From: Kangiellaceae bacterium
Lineage (GTDB): Bacteria > Pseudomonadota > Gammaproteobacteria > Enterobacterales > Kangiellaceae
DNA length: 32,122 nt
NCBI GenBank assembly: GCA_019090895.1
Contig: JAHRVB010000183.1
Location: forward strand, 1-32,122
Direction of reading: 5' to 3'
In this document: positions 15,936-24,065 of the stretch, in pieces
Layout: the number at the start of each line of letters is the position of its first letter
Numbering within the stretch: position 1 is the stretch's first letter
The notes under the pieces: model-generated
Database searches by the model: none
The model's input: the letters and a program-made list of their open reading frames with translations, nothing else
Told to the model about the DNA's origin: nothing
Translations under genes and position numbers: made by a program

Positions 15936-17414
15936 GTGCGATTTACAAATATATTTACCAGAACAATTAGCAGGACCAGCAAGCAATTTTTATTTGCTGC
16001 GAGTTCTTGTGTTTTACTGACAATATCCGGCTGTGATGACTCTTCGAGCGACACCGATGGTTCCGGCTACTTAAAATTCTACAATGCATCTAGTAATGCG
16101 CCAACAATTTACGCAGAACTCGACGATGAGAGCTTAACTCAAGTTGACTTCACTAAAACGTCTGCAAGATACAACTTGGATAGTGAGCCCTACGATGTCA
16201 ACCTGAGTTGGAAAGAAGGGACCAATGACTATCAAGAATTTTATAATCAAGAAGTGAGTATTACAGACGAGGATGTCTCGTTAATCGTAATCGCCGGTGA
16301 CTTTAATGACCCGCAGATTCTAACTTATAGTTACGAAGATGAGGATGAAGAGCTTGATGATGAAGACGACGAAGAAAACTTTACTTTTCGAGTTTTAGAC
16401 ATGTATCAAGACGATAACATTGATGTTTATATCTCCGCTGATGACCAAACTTTTAATGAAGCATCGTTAGTAGGAAGTTACTCTTATACTGAATTATCAG
16501 ACAGTCAATACTACGAAGTAGAATCGTATATTCTATATGTCACTTATCAGGGTAGCAGCGAAGTCCTCTATCAATCTGATATCATCGATTTTTTCTACAC
16601 TAATCAATACTTGGTTTCAGTTCGAGCTAACACTGGTCCTAGCGACTCTCCATTTACAATCGACCTCGTAGGGCGTGAAGCAAGTTCCGTTGAATACCCT
16701 GATATCGACTCAAAAGCCGAAGTACGATTATACAATGGTTTAATTCAACATCAGCTATTGGCCGATTTTGAGAACGAAATTGATTTCACTATCAATGGTG
16801 TTAATCAAACAGAATCTCAAGTTAACTTGGCAAAAGGTGAATTTAGTAACGTATTTACATTTGCTTCTGGTGACTACGCGATGGATTTATACGCGTCAGG
16901 ATTTGAGGAACCATTGGCAACTAATCACTTTGTAAGCCTTGAACCCAACCAAGACAAAACCGTCTTTGTTTACTTGACTGAAGAGCGTGAAGAAGATGAC
17001 GACGATGCTGATGCAGAAGACCAAATATCAATATTCGTCAATACTCTAGCGGTTGAAAACAGTCATCGGGTGAGTCTATATGACCATCAGGTCAATGTCA
17101 TAAACCTTGTTCAGGATGAAGAAGAAGAGTTTACCGTTTTAGATGTAAACTTTGTTCGGTCAAATGAAACCGTCGAAACAGCAGAATACGACATAACGAG
17201 CTCTAGAGCGAATCCACGCACGATCACGTTGCCGAATAACACTTACCAAATCAGTGTCATTGCCGAAGTGAACGAGAGTGAACTATTGCTTATTTTCCAG
17301 GAACTTGTTCTCGATGCTGACAGTGGTGACCTTTATATGATTATTGAAGAAGACGATTCAACGGATACGGGATATAGTGCTAAATTTGTTCCACAATACG
17401 TATCCCAAGAATAA
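15936..17414 (+). CDS. large acidic lipoprotein with DUF4397-like repeats
   Basis: The 492-residue product starts at a GTG directly behind a strong GAGGGGAG site. A signal peptide (about 1-32) ends in the lipobox ISGC with Cys33. The rest appears to contain four beta-rich modules of about 90-110 residues, beginning near YLKFYNASSNAP (45), FTFRVLDMYQ (149), EVRLYNGLIQ (262) and QISIFVNTLA (363). The first resembles DUF4397, a domain of extracellular proteins. Acidic linkers separate them: 134-147 is almost all Asp/Glu, as are 349-362 and 394-398. The protein must be strongly negatively charged and could bind calcium or other cations. It is convergent with the bufferin operon. Function unknown. 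Confidence 0.78.
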   Translation: MRFTNIFTRTISRTSKQFLFAASSCVLLTISGCDDSSSDTDGSGYLKFYNASSNAPTIYAELDDESLTQVDFTKTSARYNLDSEPYDVNLSWKEGTNDYQEFYNQEVSITDEDVSLIVIAGDFNDPQILTYSYEDEDEELDDEDDEENFTFRVLDMYQDDNIDVYISADDQTFNEASLVGSYSYTELSDSQYYEVESYILYVTYQGSSEVLYQSDIIDFFYTNQYLVSVRANTGPSDSPFTIDLVGREASSVEYPDIDSKAEVRLYNGLIQHQLLADFENEIDFTINGVNQTESQVNLAKGEFSNVFTFASGDYAMDLYASGFEEPLATNHFVSLEPNQDKTVFVYLTEEREEDDDDADAEDQISIFVNTLAVENSHRVSLYDHQVNVINLVQDEEEEFTVLDVNFVRSNETVETAEYDITSSRANPRTITLPNNTYQISVIAEVNESELLLIFQELVLDADSGDLYMIIEEDDSTDTGYSAKFVPQYVSQE

Positions 17415-17447
17415 ATAACTAAAGACAAAAATAGCTTACTCCTTTCT

Positions 17448-17487
17448 AGCACTTGCAAAGCTGATTCCCGAAGCTTTGGCAAGTGCT
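17448..17487. terminator. bidirectional-type hairpin between convergent units
   Basis: AGCACTTGC-AAAGCT pairs with AGCTTT-GCAAGTGCT around a nine-base loop, with a single bulged G (17478), giving 15 pairs. It lies between the lipoprotein stop (17414) and the end of the buf operon (17578). No U-run follows on either strand. Confidence 0.5.
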
Positions 17488-17577
17488 CTTCAATGACTGA
17501 TTCAAAGCCGAGTCCACCGAGCAAAATCGAATTCAGTGCTCGGTCATGCATGGGACATGCAAAGGTCTCTCTCTGGT

Positions 17578-18027
17578 TTACTTTGGTTTTATTCCATTGG
17601 TCGAAACACCATTTCCTATGACGAACAGCGTCAATAGCATGATACCCCACATGATATGCTGCTGAATGCCCGCTGCAGAAATATCAGCATAGCTATAACA
17701 AGCGATTAGATTCAAAACACCTATCACAATCGCTGAAGTTCGTGGTATTAAACCGGCTAATAATAACGTTGGAAATATCAATTCTACGGCAGTAGCAAGG
17801 AACGCCGCGATAAGTGGACTAACTAGCGGCACAGTATATTCATATTCAAATAACATTAATGTAGTCGACCAGCTGGTAAACTTGACCCAACCAGAGAAAA
17901 AGAAAACATAGAATATCCATCCCTTAAGAAGAAGCGATAATAGAAATGGGCCGTAATGAATCATCGAATGAGAGAATCTAAATTTCCCAAGTAAAGAGTC
18001 TTCATAGTTAAGCAGTGTTTTTAGCAT
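17578..18027 (-). CDS. DoxX-like membrane protein, last gene of the buf operon
   Basis: The 149-residue product starts at an ATG with AGGAG six bases upstream, 30 bases after the DUF2063 gene. It has four hydrophobic segments (about 29-46, 66-92, 98-114 and 122-138) in the DoxX arrangement, including FFFSGWVKFTSW and ELIFPTLLLAGLIPR. DoxX-family genes commonly sit with DUF692 and DUF2063 genes in metal- or stress-responsive clusters. The role there is probably membrane redox or quinone-linked, but it is not settled. Same strand, short gap and shared context support one operon with the bufferin genes. Confidence 0.82.
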   Translation of the reverse strand: MLKTLLNYEDSLLGKFRFSHSMIHYGPFLLSLLLKGWIFYVFFFSGWVKFTSWSTTLMLFEYEYTVPLVSPLIAAFLATAVELIFPTLLLAGLIPRTSAIVIGVLNLIACYSYADISAAGIQQHIMWGIMLLTLFVIGNGVSTNGIKPK

Positions 18028-18057
18028 GATTGCTCCTTTATATAAATATAATTCAGT

Positions 18058-18849
18058 TCAGCTTTGACGAAAGAACTGAACAGTTTGCTCTATGACCAGA
18101 TAGTTGATAAGTTGAATAGTTTCGTTAAGACCAAACTTACGACAGAGCTCTTCTACGCTACCGGTTTGTTGGATAGCGCCTAAAAAACTATAGTGGTGAT
18201 AATCGATCGATTCTATGGAAATATTTTCACCCCTTAATTTAATGAGCCAGTAAGATATCTCAGAGCTTGCGGCGGTCAAAGTGCCGAACGATATACCTTT
18301 ATCTTCTTCGGTTTGATGGGCTTTCCAAATGTCAGGTACTGAATAACTAGAAATGAAAATACCAACATTGCTAGTAAGTGTAATCGTTGTCTGTTCGTCA
18401 ATTTCATCCAAGCTAACTTCGCATTTATTCCTGCCTTGCTCAGCGTGAGCGGATTCACTGAGCTCTAAATCATTTTTGTAGATCAACGAACCAAAACAAG
18501 AGACTTCAAAAAGCGTTTGGAGCAACCATTCAAAGCAAATGAAATCCTTAAGATACGGAAAGGAGTTCAGTTGTGGACATTTTTCAACCCACAGGTAGAG
18601 ATCACTTCCAAGGTCATCCAAGCTAGATGAGTCCCATCGCTTATTCCTTAAGAAGCCGAGACAGAACTGAGTAAAATTGGTCGGCCCTAGCAGCTGGCGC
18701 GTAACCGGATAAGTCATTTCTAATGCGTGAATATGAATGGCCTGAATGCTACCACCAATCACTTTCATTCGGCCGACACTTCTATTTCTTCCCGACAAGA
18801 ATGATGCTAATTCACCTGCATATTCTGCTTGCCACTGATAAAGGTCCAT
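18058..18849 (-). CDS. bufC: DUF2063 partner protein of the bufferin-modifying enzyme (BufC-like)
   Basis: The 263-residue product overlaps the MNIO stop by one base (TGATG), so the two are translationally coupled. The N-terminal domain shows the DUF2063 pattern: LYQWQAEYAGELASFL, then HIHALEMTYPVTRQLLG and FTQFCLGFL. The C-terminal part (about 150-263) is a second alpha/beta domain. In known MNIO systems this partner binds the precursor leader and presents it to the iron enzyme. The family is labelled putative DNA-binding in databases, but here the RiPP recognition role is the better reading. Sequence is divergent in the second half, so I rely on context as well. Confidence 0.82.
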   Translation of the reverse strand: MDLYQWQAEYAGELASFLSGRNRSVGRMKVIGGSIQAIHIHALEMTYPVTRQLLGPTNFTQFCLGFLRNKRWDSSSLDDLGSDLYLWVEKCPQLNSFPYLKDFICFEWLLQTLFEVSCFGSLIYKNDLELSESAHAEQGRNKCEVSLDEIDEQTTITLTSNVGIFISSYSVPDIWKAHQTEEDKGISFGTLTAASSEISYWLIKLRGENISIESIDYHHYSFLGAIQQTGSVEELCRKFGLNETIQLINYLVIEQTVQFFRQS

Positions 18850-19697
18850 CAGTTCATCCCAACGGTTTTTTTCAAATTATTACCTTGATTGTTTTGCATA
18901 AAAAGCTGTGCTTTAGAAGCTTCTGCCATCAACACTTCCAATTGTGGTAAATCATTATCCCACTCGATCAAAGTCGGAAGATTTCCTGATTGAGTCAAAA
19001 ATTCGGCATAACTATTCCATACTTGCTCGGTGATTGGACGACTGTGGGAATCGAAGTAGTAGTCGCCGTAGTCTTCATACCCCGCAAGGTGTATTTCTTT
19101 CACTAATGTTGTATCAATACCGTGGAGGTATTCCGTGGCGTCAAATTGGTGATTAAACGCATTGACGTGAACGTTATTAATATCAAGCAATAGACCACAC
19201 CCTGATTTTCGACAGACTTCATTGATAAACTGCCATTCTGGCATCTCACTTGGGACCGAATCATAGGTCGACGGATTTTCTAGTAATATCTGTTGACCTA
19301 AATAATCCTGTACCAAATTAATGCGTTCTACCAAGTAGCTGATCGCAGATGTGGTGTGAGGCATCGGTAATAACTCATGAAAATATTGCCCTGCTATTGC
19401 GCTCCAACTCAAATGGTCTGAATAATAGATCGGTTGCCATCGGTCGATAAGTAATTTAATTTTGCTGAGATAATTTCGGTCAATAGGCCCCGGTGAGCCA
19501 ATCGACAATCCCACCCCGTGAAAGCAAATTGGGTAGTTCTTAGCAAGCTGATCAACTTTTTGTAAATTGGCATTTGAAGATAGGTAGTTATCAATCAATA
19601 ATTCAAACCAATCAACCGGCGGTTTTGATACCAGGATTTCATCTTCATGCTCCTCCCGAAAACCTAACCCGACACCGCTTATCAATGATAAGTTCAA
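18849..19697 (-). CDS. bufB: MNIO (DUF692) enzyme that modifies bufferin cysteines (BufB-like)
   Basis: The start is a TTG (19695-19697), with a perfect AGGAG seven bases upstream. The 282-residue TIM-barrel protein shows the DUF692 signature set: GVGLGFR, FHGVGLSIGS, YSDHLSW, LLENPSTY, LLLDINNVHVNAFNH, EIHLAGY, DSHSRPI and LIEWDNDLP. The His, Asp, Glu and Asn residues in these motifs are the ligands of the multinuclear non-heme iron centre. Enzymes of this family oxidise Cys of a precursor peptide to sulfur heterocycles, with a partner protein. The precursor gene lies upstream and the partner gene overlaps the stop. A TTG start should lower translation relative to the precursor, which suits an enzyme. 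Confidence 0.9.
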   Translation of the reverse strand: MNLSLISGVGLGFREEHEDEILVSKPPVDWFELLIDNYLSSNANLQKVDQLAKNYPICFHGVGLSIGSPGPIDRNYLSKIKLLIDRWQPIYYSDHLSWSAIAGQYFHELLPMPHTTSAISYLVERINLVQDYLGQQILLENPSTYDSVPSEMPEWQFINEVCRKSGCGLLLDINNVHVNAFNHQFDATEYLHGIDTTLVKEIHLAGYEDYGDYYFDSHSRPITEQVWNSYAEFLTQSGNLPTLIEWDNDLPQLEVLMAEASKAQLFMQNNQGNNLKKTVGMN

Positions 19698-19810
19698 TTG
19701 AAAACTCCTAGAATCAAGCGCAAATTACGTCCTCTTTAAGGACAGCTATTTCGTAATAATTACAACGACAAAAGAGCTACCAAGGAGTCTCCTCGATAGC
19801 TTTAACAAAG

Positions 19811-20083
19811 CTAAGCCTTAGGCTTCGTAATAGAGCCCCCTACAATTTTTTCGCAAGTACCTTCTGGAACGTACACCCACTCTTCAGCATCTGCATCGAT
19901 CGTCGCCATGCCTGCACAAGAGTGTTTGCTTGTACCGCAATCGTTCTTGCCTTTCTTAGCAACGCCGTAACATTTCTCGAAACCTTTTTTGGCCGCTTGT
20001 ACGTCGTTAGATGGCAATGACAAGCCTGCTGCGATTAATCCAGCGATAGCCAATGAAGTTAGGGATTTTGTTGTGTTTTGCAT
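19811..20083 (-). CDS. bufA1: bufferin precursor peptide (BufA1/DUF2282-like)
   Basis: The start chosen is the ATG at 20081-20083, seven bases behind AGGAG; an upstream in-frame ATG at 20113 would add ten polar residues in front of the signal peptide. The 90-residue product has a Sec signal (about 1-31, ending VQAA). The core carries four Cys (38, 49, 56 and 77) in the DUF2282 pattern: [21 protein letters not shown] and [11 protein letters not shown]. In studied bufferins such Cys are converted to thiooxazole rings by the MNIO enzyme and partner, and the exported peptide binds copper. It is the first gene of a four-gene minus-strand operon and diverges from an ECF sigma factor. The metal is inferred. 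Confidence 0.9.
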   Translation of the reverse strand: MQNTTKSLTSLAIAGLIAAGLSLPSNDVQAAKKGFEKCYGVAKKGKNDCGTSKHSCAGMATIDADAEEWVYVPEGTCEKIVGGSITKPKA

Positions 20084-20479
20084 GTCGTTCTCCTGAGTTT
20101 TTTGAGTATGCAATAACTAGAGACACCGATTCTCTCGATTTTCTTTCAATCTCTCCTAATTTATTTTTATCCAGTTGCTTGGTAACAGGGACAGCGCTAA
20201 CAAACTAAAACTATTTAAATGAACATTTATTAGTAGACAAAACTATTTACTCTAAAATTCGAATATCAAGATATTGATTTTCTGATTGATATTCAAAATT
20301 AATTATTTTGCAGTGAGTGAAAGAAATCACAGTAATTCAAGGTCTATTAGATGAAGGTCGTGGAATTAGTAACCAACCTATCAATCCTTTGTCTAGAAAA
20401 GGTACAATTGATGCGCTTGAGACGTACCTTTTGATTGACCACCGATTTGAAACAATCGAATCAAACGAGCAATGACAAA
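20084..20479. promoter_or_regulatory. divergent control region between the buf operon and its sigma factor
   Basis: About 400 bases drive both directions. A GTAACC motif (20369-20374, plus strand) faces the sigma gene. A related GTTACC motif (reverse strand of 20181-20186) faces bufA1 about 100 bases ahead of its start. Both continue as ACCAA. GTAACC is the kind of -35 element used by the SigF-type ECF factor of Caulobacter, which controls bufferin genes. Matching -10 elements are not clear, so this is a suggestion only. Confidence 0.3.
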
Positions 20480-21007
20480 ATGAAGATAATTAGCCTAAGG
20501 AAAAATGAGAAAAAATACGAGAGTTTGGTACGTAGTTTCTACCAACCGCTCTATCGTTATGCGTTTTGGTCATGCAAGAATAGGCAGGTGGCCGAAGATC
20601 TTGTCCAGGAAACATTTGCGCGAGCATGGAAAAACTTAGCACAACTCAAAGAAATGAGTTCAGCCAAACCTTGGTTATTCACGATTCTTAATCGAGAAAA
20701 TGCAAGGCGATTTGCTCGTAAACAATTACCAATGGTCGAACTCAGCGAAGAGTGGCATATGGAAAATATAGCCGCCGAGCAAGATAATGCTGATTCATTT
20801 TCATTACAACGCGCTATTTTTGATTTAGAAGATGAATATCGCGAGCCCATCGTGTTGCAAGTCATTGGCGGTTTCTCAACTGATGAAATTGCATCAATCC
20901 TGCAACTTAATTCAAATACCGTGTCAACGAGATTATTTAGAGCCAGAGCCGCTCTTAAGAAAGTAATGTCTCCCGAGCAGCAAAATAGGAGTCACTCCGA
21001 TGGATGA
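20480..21007 (+). CDS. ECF-type RNA polymerase sigma factor
   Basis: I choose the ATG at 20480, giving 175 residues; an in-frame TTG at 20435 would add 15 polar residues and the ribosome site is weak for both. Region 2 is seen in YESLVRSFYQPLYRYAFW and the -10-recognition part NRQVAEDLVQETFARAWKN. The segment KPWLFTILNRENARRF follows. Region 4 is EYREPIVLQVIGGFSTDEIA with the helix-turn-helix ILQLNSNTVSTRLFRARAAL. The class is RpoE-like. Its stop overlaps the start of the DUF3379 gene by eight bases, and it diverges from the buf operon. The layout (sigma, membrane anti-sigma, then precursor, MNIO, DUF2063, DoxX) parallels the gig/RpoQ and SigF systems. Probable role: switching on the buf operon under metal or thiol stress. 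Confidence 0.9.
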   Translation: MKIISLRKNEKKYESLVRSFYQPLYRYAFWSCKNRQVAEDLVQETFARAWKNLAQLKEMSSAKPWLFTILNRENARRFARKQLPMVELSEEWHMENIAAEQDNADSFSLQRAIFDLEDEYREPIVLQVIGGFSTDEIASILQLNSNTVSTRLFRARAALKKVMSPEQQNRSHSDG

Positions 21008-21677
21008 ATTACAAAAAAGACGTGAAAGACTTTCATCACCAAATTCACAAATAGAATCGATAGATGAAAATAGTTTTGAGCATTTATCGGAACAAGAATT
21101 GGAAAATATGAAGTCCGATTTTTTATTCGAAAAACAGCTCGCCCGGTCTCTTAAGGTGGATGTACCCGATGATCTTGCCGATCGGATTCTATTAACTCAA
21201 CGTACGGGCTCTTCGTCGCTTCGCAGTTATCTAAAACCAAGCTTGTCCATTGCAGCGACGATAACTTTAGTTTTTGGTTTAGTCTTTGACTCTTCTCAAC
21301 AGAGCCTTTCTAGCATGGCACTTGATCACGTTTATCATGAATTAGATCATTTAGTGGAACAGAACACTGGTATTGATTTAGCAGTGGTTGAACAAAAAAT
21401 TAGCAGCTTAGGTCTCAAGCTGTCCCAACTACCGAGCAACATAATTTATGCGGGGCAATGTAAGTTGGGTAATGAACAAGGATACCATCTGGTCGCAGAG
21501 ATTAATAACAGGCCTGTCACTATTTTAATTAGTCCTAGCCAAGTTACTGCTATAGATGATTTCGAAGATAATCGTTTTAACGGGAGAGTCGTTCCGAACG
21601 GTTCGAGTAGTTTGATTTTTGTCGGCGAATCCATTCACGATATCGATCAAATGATTGCTCAAACTCAAAGTATTTAG
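21000..21677 (+). CDS. DUF3379 membrane protein, probable anti-sigma factor
   Basis: The 225-residue product overlaps the sigma factor gene by eight bases, a strong sign of coupled synthesis. Residues 1-79 are cytoplasmic and polar, with the family stretch LKVDVPDDLADRILLTQR (51-68), the likely sigma-binding part. One transmembrane helix follows (about 80-97, SLSIAATITLVFGLVF), then a periplasmic domain of about 125 residues with His residues at 110, 113 and 116 and a single Cys in YAGQCKLG. DUF3379 genes commonly follow ECF sigma genes; anti-sigma activity is inferred from that and from topology. The His/Cys-bearing periplasmic part could sense metal. It is convergent with the next gene, with a gap of only 13 bases. 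Confidence 0.75.
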   Translation: MDELQKRRERLSSPNSQIESIDENSFEHLSEQELENMKSDFLFEKQLARSLKVDVPDDLADRILLTQRTGSSSLRSYLKPSLSIAATITLVFGLVFDSSQQSLSSMALDHVYHELDHLVEQNTGIDLAVVEQKISSLGLKLSQLPSNIIYAGQCKLGNEQGYHLVAEINNRPVTILISPSQVTAIDDFEDNRFNGRVVPNGSSSLIFVGESIHDIDQMIAQTQSI

Positions 21678-21690
21678 TCGATATAGAAGA

Positions 21691-22374
21691 TTAATATTTT
21701 TTGGTCAGCTTTAATAGCTGGCCATCATCCTGAAGTTTAAGTTGCCGTAAGAATGACATTCCTAGAAGAACTTCATTTGGGCCAACTCCCTTTACGACCA
21801 TCCCATCAACTTGTTTGATTTCCATTCCGCCAACACTAACTGATTTTAATTTAACCGCCCAAGCATGAGAGCGACCAGCAGCGGTTGATACACCAACCTT
21901 TTGACCATACAACTTATACTGTAAACCCACTTTTCTAGCGGTTGCTTCATTCATGGCAACTTGGGATGCGCCTGTGTCCACTAAGAAATAAACAGGAACA
22001 CCATTAATAGTTCCAGCAGTGCGGTACATGCCCGTATTATCCCTTGGAATTCGAATGCTCTTTTTGGCAGCAGGCTCATCCGTTGAAAAGATATTACCCA
22101 ATTTTGATTCGTGCAGTCCGAGGGTAATTGGCTTTCCGTCCACCAAGAAATTAGCGGCATGGCTATCTGCAGAAACTAGTTTGATGACTTTTTTGTAAAC
22201 TTGACCGGAACGAAGCATTTTTTGTTTGCCTTTGTACTCGATCATTGCCGCGTTCTTAAATAAGCCAATCACTTTAAACTCGATTTCCTCAGCTGCATAT
22301 GCAGATTGCACCGCTAAAAACGTGTACATAACAATGAAAACAAAGAAAATACTATGTCGACTCAAATGACTCAT
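21691..22374 (-). CDS. secreted retropepsin-like aspartic protease
   Basis: The 227-residue product has a signal peptide (about 1-27, ending AYAA), a small N-terminal beta domain (30-95, FKVIGLFKNAAMIEYKGKQ) and a single retropepsin domain. The active-site motif is FLVDTGASQVAM with Asp133, and a second flap-side signature is VLLGMSFLRQL (202-212). This matches the TIGR02281/clan AA group of single-domain bacterial aspartic proteases, which would dimerise to be active. It probably acts in the periplasm on unknown substrates. It sits directly downstream of pgpA on the same strand (41-base gap), possibly in the same transcript. The ribosome site is weak (GAGGA, about 14 bases upstream). Confidence 0.85.
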   Translation of the reverse strand: MSHLSRHSIFFVFIVMYTFLAVQSAYAAEEIEFKVIGLFKNAAMIEYKGKQKMLRSGQVYKKVIKLVSADSHAANFLVDGKPITLGLHESKLGNIFSTDEPAAKKSIRIPRDNTGMYRTAGTINGVPVYFLVDTGASQVAMNEATARKVGLQYKLYGQKVGVSTAAGRSHAWAVKLKSVSVGGMEIKQVDGMVVKGVGPNEVLLGMSFLRQLKLQDDGQLLKLTKKY

Positions 22375-22415
22375 ACGAATAATTTTTCAATCCTCGTTCT
22401 AGGGTTGTTGATACA

Positions 22416-22904
22416 CTAAATTGGGCTACTGTTATAGAAGAGTAGCAGTTGTAAAACAGACAAAGCAAACAGACCTGCGACAACATCATCAATCATGATG
22501 CCAAATCCACCCGATACTTTTTTATCCAACCAACTGATTGGCCAAGGTTTTAGAATATCAAAAATTCTAAACAGAGCAAAACCGATAATCAGATTTTGCC
22601 AAGTCATCGGAACGGCAATCATGGTAATGAAGAAACCTGCAAACTCATCCCAAACAATTCCCGGATGATCATGGGTGTTTAAATAGTTTGCGGTGTAATT
22701 GCAAATCCAAATTCCGGTAATGGAAATTAGCAAGCAAACAGCTAAATAAGAATACAAGTCTAGCGTTGAAGCAAATAAATACAGCGGCACACACGCAATA
22801 GTGCCCATTGTTCCCGGCGCCTTTGGCGAAAGCCCACTGCCAAAGCCTACTGCTAGGAAATTAATCGGATTGCTAAACACGGCTTTGGCTGGAATTTTTT
22901 GCAT
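22416..22904 (-). CDS. pgpA: phosphatidylglycerophosphatase A
   Basis: The 162-residue product shows the PgpA pattern: GSGLSPKAPGTMGTI (20-34), VWDEFAGFFI (about 84-93), and the acidic catalytic end FGIMIDDVVAGLFA. It is an inner-membrane protein with about four helices that removes phosphate from phosphatidylglycerol phosphate to make phosphatidylglycerol. It follows thiL after 40 bases, the usual gammaproteobacterial pairing. Length is slightly shorter than in E. coli (172). Confidence 0.93.
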   Translation of the reverse strand: MQKIPAKAVFSNPINFLAVGFGSGLSPKAPGTMGTIACVPLYLFASTLDLYSYLAVCLLISITGIWICNYTANYLNTHDHPGIVWDEFAGFFITMIAVPMTWQNLIIGFALFRIFDILKPWPISWLDKKVSGGFGIMIDDVVAGLFALSVLQLLLFYNSSPI

Positions 22905-22944
22905 ATAAAATTAATCTAAATCGATGGATTTTTTAATCCGCATT

Positions 22945-23907
22945 CTAACTGAAATGTTGATAACCAAAATGAGCGATATCAACTTCTTCTTCATTATCCA
23001 GAACTCTAACACCCGGTTTCCCCGTCATACGACCTATGGGTACACAGATACTACCGACAGTTTCGAGTGCTTGAATGGTGGCATCTAATTCGTCCTCTTT
23101 AACGGTAAAACAAAGTTGGTAGTCATCACCACCAGCAAGTGCTGATTCCATCAATTGCTGTTTGCCAACCACTTTTAACGCCGCATCCGATAAAGGGATC
23201 CTTTCCCAGCGCAACAAGGCGCCGACATTACTGGCCTGACTTATATGGGTGATATCGGCGAGTAAGCCATCGGAAATATCAATACCAGCGGTTGCTCTAT
23301 TTCTAAGTGCTATCCCAGCGGCCACTTGCGGGTAAGGTTTATAATACTTATCGAGTAAATACTGTTTGGCTTCCTCATCTACAACATCAAGGTCTCCTTT
23401 TGCGATCTGTAAACCGAGCGAAGCATCACCTAGGTTTCCTGTGACACAAATTAACTCGCCAGCACTTGCGGTACTTCGTCGACAGAAAACTTGTTCTGGG
23501 ACAAAACCATGGGCTTGTATTGTGATAGATAAAGGACCTTTACAAGTATCGCCGCCAATAATTTGTACGCCGAAATAATCGACCATTTTTCGCAGGCCCT
23601 GATGGAATTGTTGTAACCATTGTTGGTCAAATTCCGGCATGCTGAGAGAGAGTGTGATCCAGGAAGGTTCCGCACCAACCGCCGCCAAATCGCTCAAATT
23701 AACGGCTATGGCTTTGTGGGCTATATCGGCCGCATTAGCATTCGATAAAAAATGAACGTCACCAATAAGTGTGTCCATAGAAACAGCTAATCTCTGTCCG
23801 CGAGGCACTTTCAATAAAGCACAATCGTCACCGACACCTTGAATAACATCTTTACGATTCTTGGTTTTGATCGCCAAAAATTCTTCAATTATCTCAAATT
23901 CGTTCAT
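22945..23907 (-). CDS. thiL: thiamine-monophosphate kinase
   Basis: The ATG at 23905-23907 (MNEFEIIEEF) is chosen because AGGA lies six bases upstream and family members start this way; an in-frame start at 23937 would add ten residues. The 320-residue product is an AIR-synthase-like kinase with QGVGDDCALL, SMDTLIGDVHF, ADIAHKAIAVNLSDLAAVGA, IGGDTCKG and GIDISDGLLADI. It phosphorylates thiamine monophosphate to thiamine diphosphate in the cytoplasm. It is separated from nusB by about 370 bases containing a terminator-like hairpin, so it may have its own promoter. No TPP riboswitch is visible. Confidence 0.95.
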   Translation of the reverse strand: MNEFEIIEEFLAIKTKNRKDVIQGVGDDCALLKVPRGQRLAVSMDTLIGDVHFLSNANAADIAHKAIAVNLSDLAAVGAEPSWITLSLSMPEFDQQWLQQFHQGLRKMVDYFGVQIIGGDTCKGPLSITIQAHGFVPEQVFCRRSTASAGELICVTGNLGDASLGLQIAKGDLDVVDEEAKQYLLDKYYKPYPQVAAGIALRNRATAGIDISDGLLADITHISQASNVGALLRWERIPLSDAALKVVGKQQLMESALAGGDDYQLCFTVKEDELDATIQALETVGSICVPIGRMTGKPGVRVLDNEEEVDIAHFGYQHFS

Positions 23908-23987
23908 TGATATCCTTTCAAGAGCAGTCGCTTTCACAAAACACTGCTCATACTAATCTTGTTTTCGTCCCTTTTTAATCAAGCGAT

Positions 23988-24010
23988 ACTGATGGCTAAT
24001 TATCATCAGT
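23988..24010. repeat. small inverted repeat upstream of thiL
   Basis: ACTGATG (23988-23994) and CATCAGT (24004-24010) flank a nine-base AT-rich centre, about 80 bases before the thiL start. It could be a regulator site or a hairpin in the leader. No U-run follows. Confidence 0.3.
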
Positions 24011-24065
24011 TAGTATGGAGGATGATAATCTGTCGCTCATTAGTCTTTGTTAGTGAAATGACTAA

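Noticed and set aside
16321..16390. Repetitive GAT/GAA run as a simple-sequence mutation hotspot
   Set aside because: Codons alternate among GAT, GAC, GAA and GAG, so it is an acidic protein linker and not a pure microsatellite.
18276..18458. Small minus-strand frame inside the DUF2063 gene
   Set aside because: It lies wholly within a well-supported gene in another frame and has no ribosome site.
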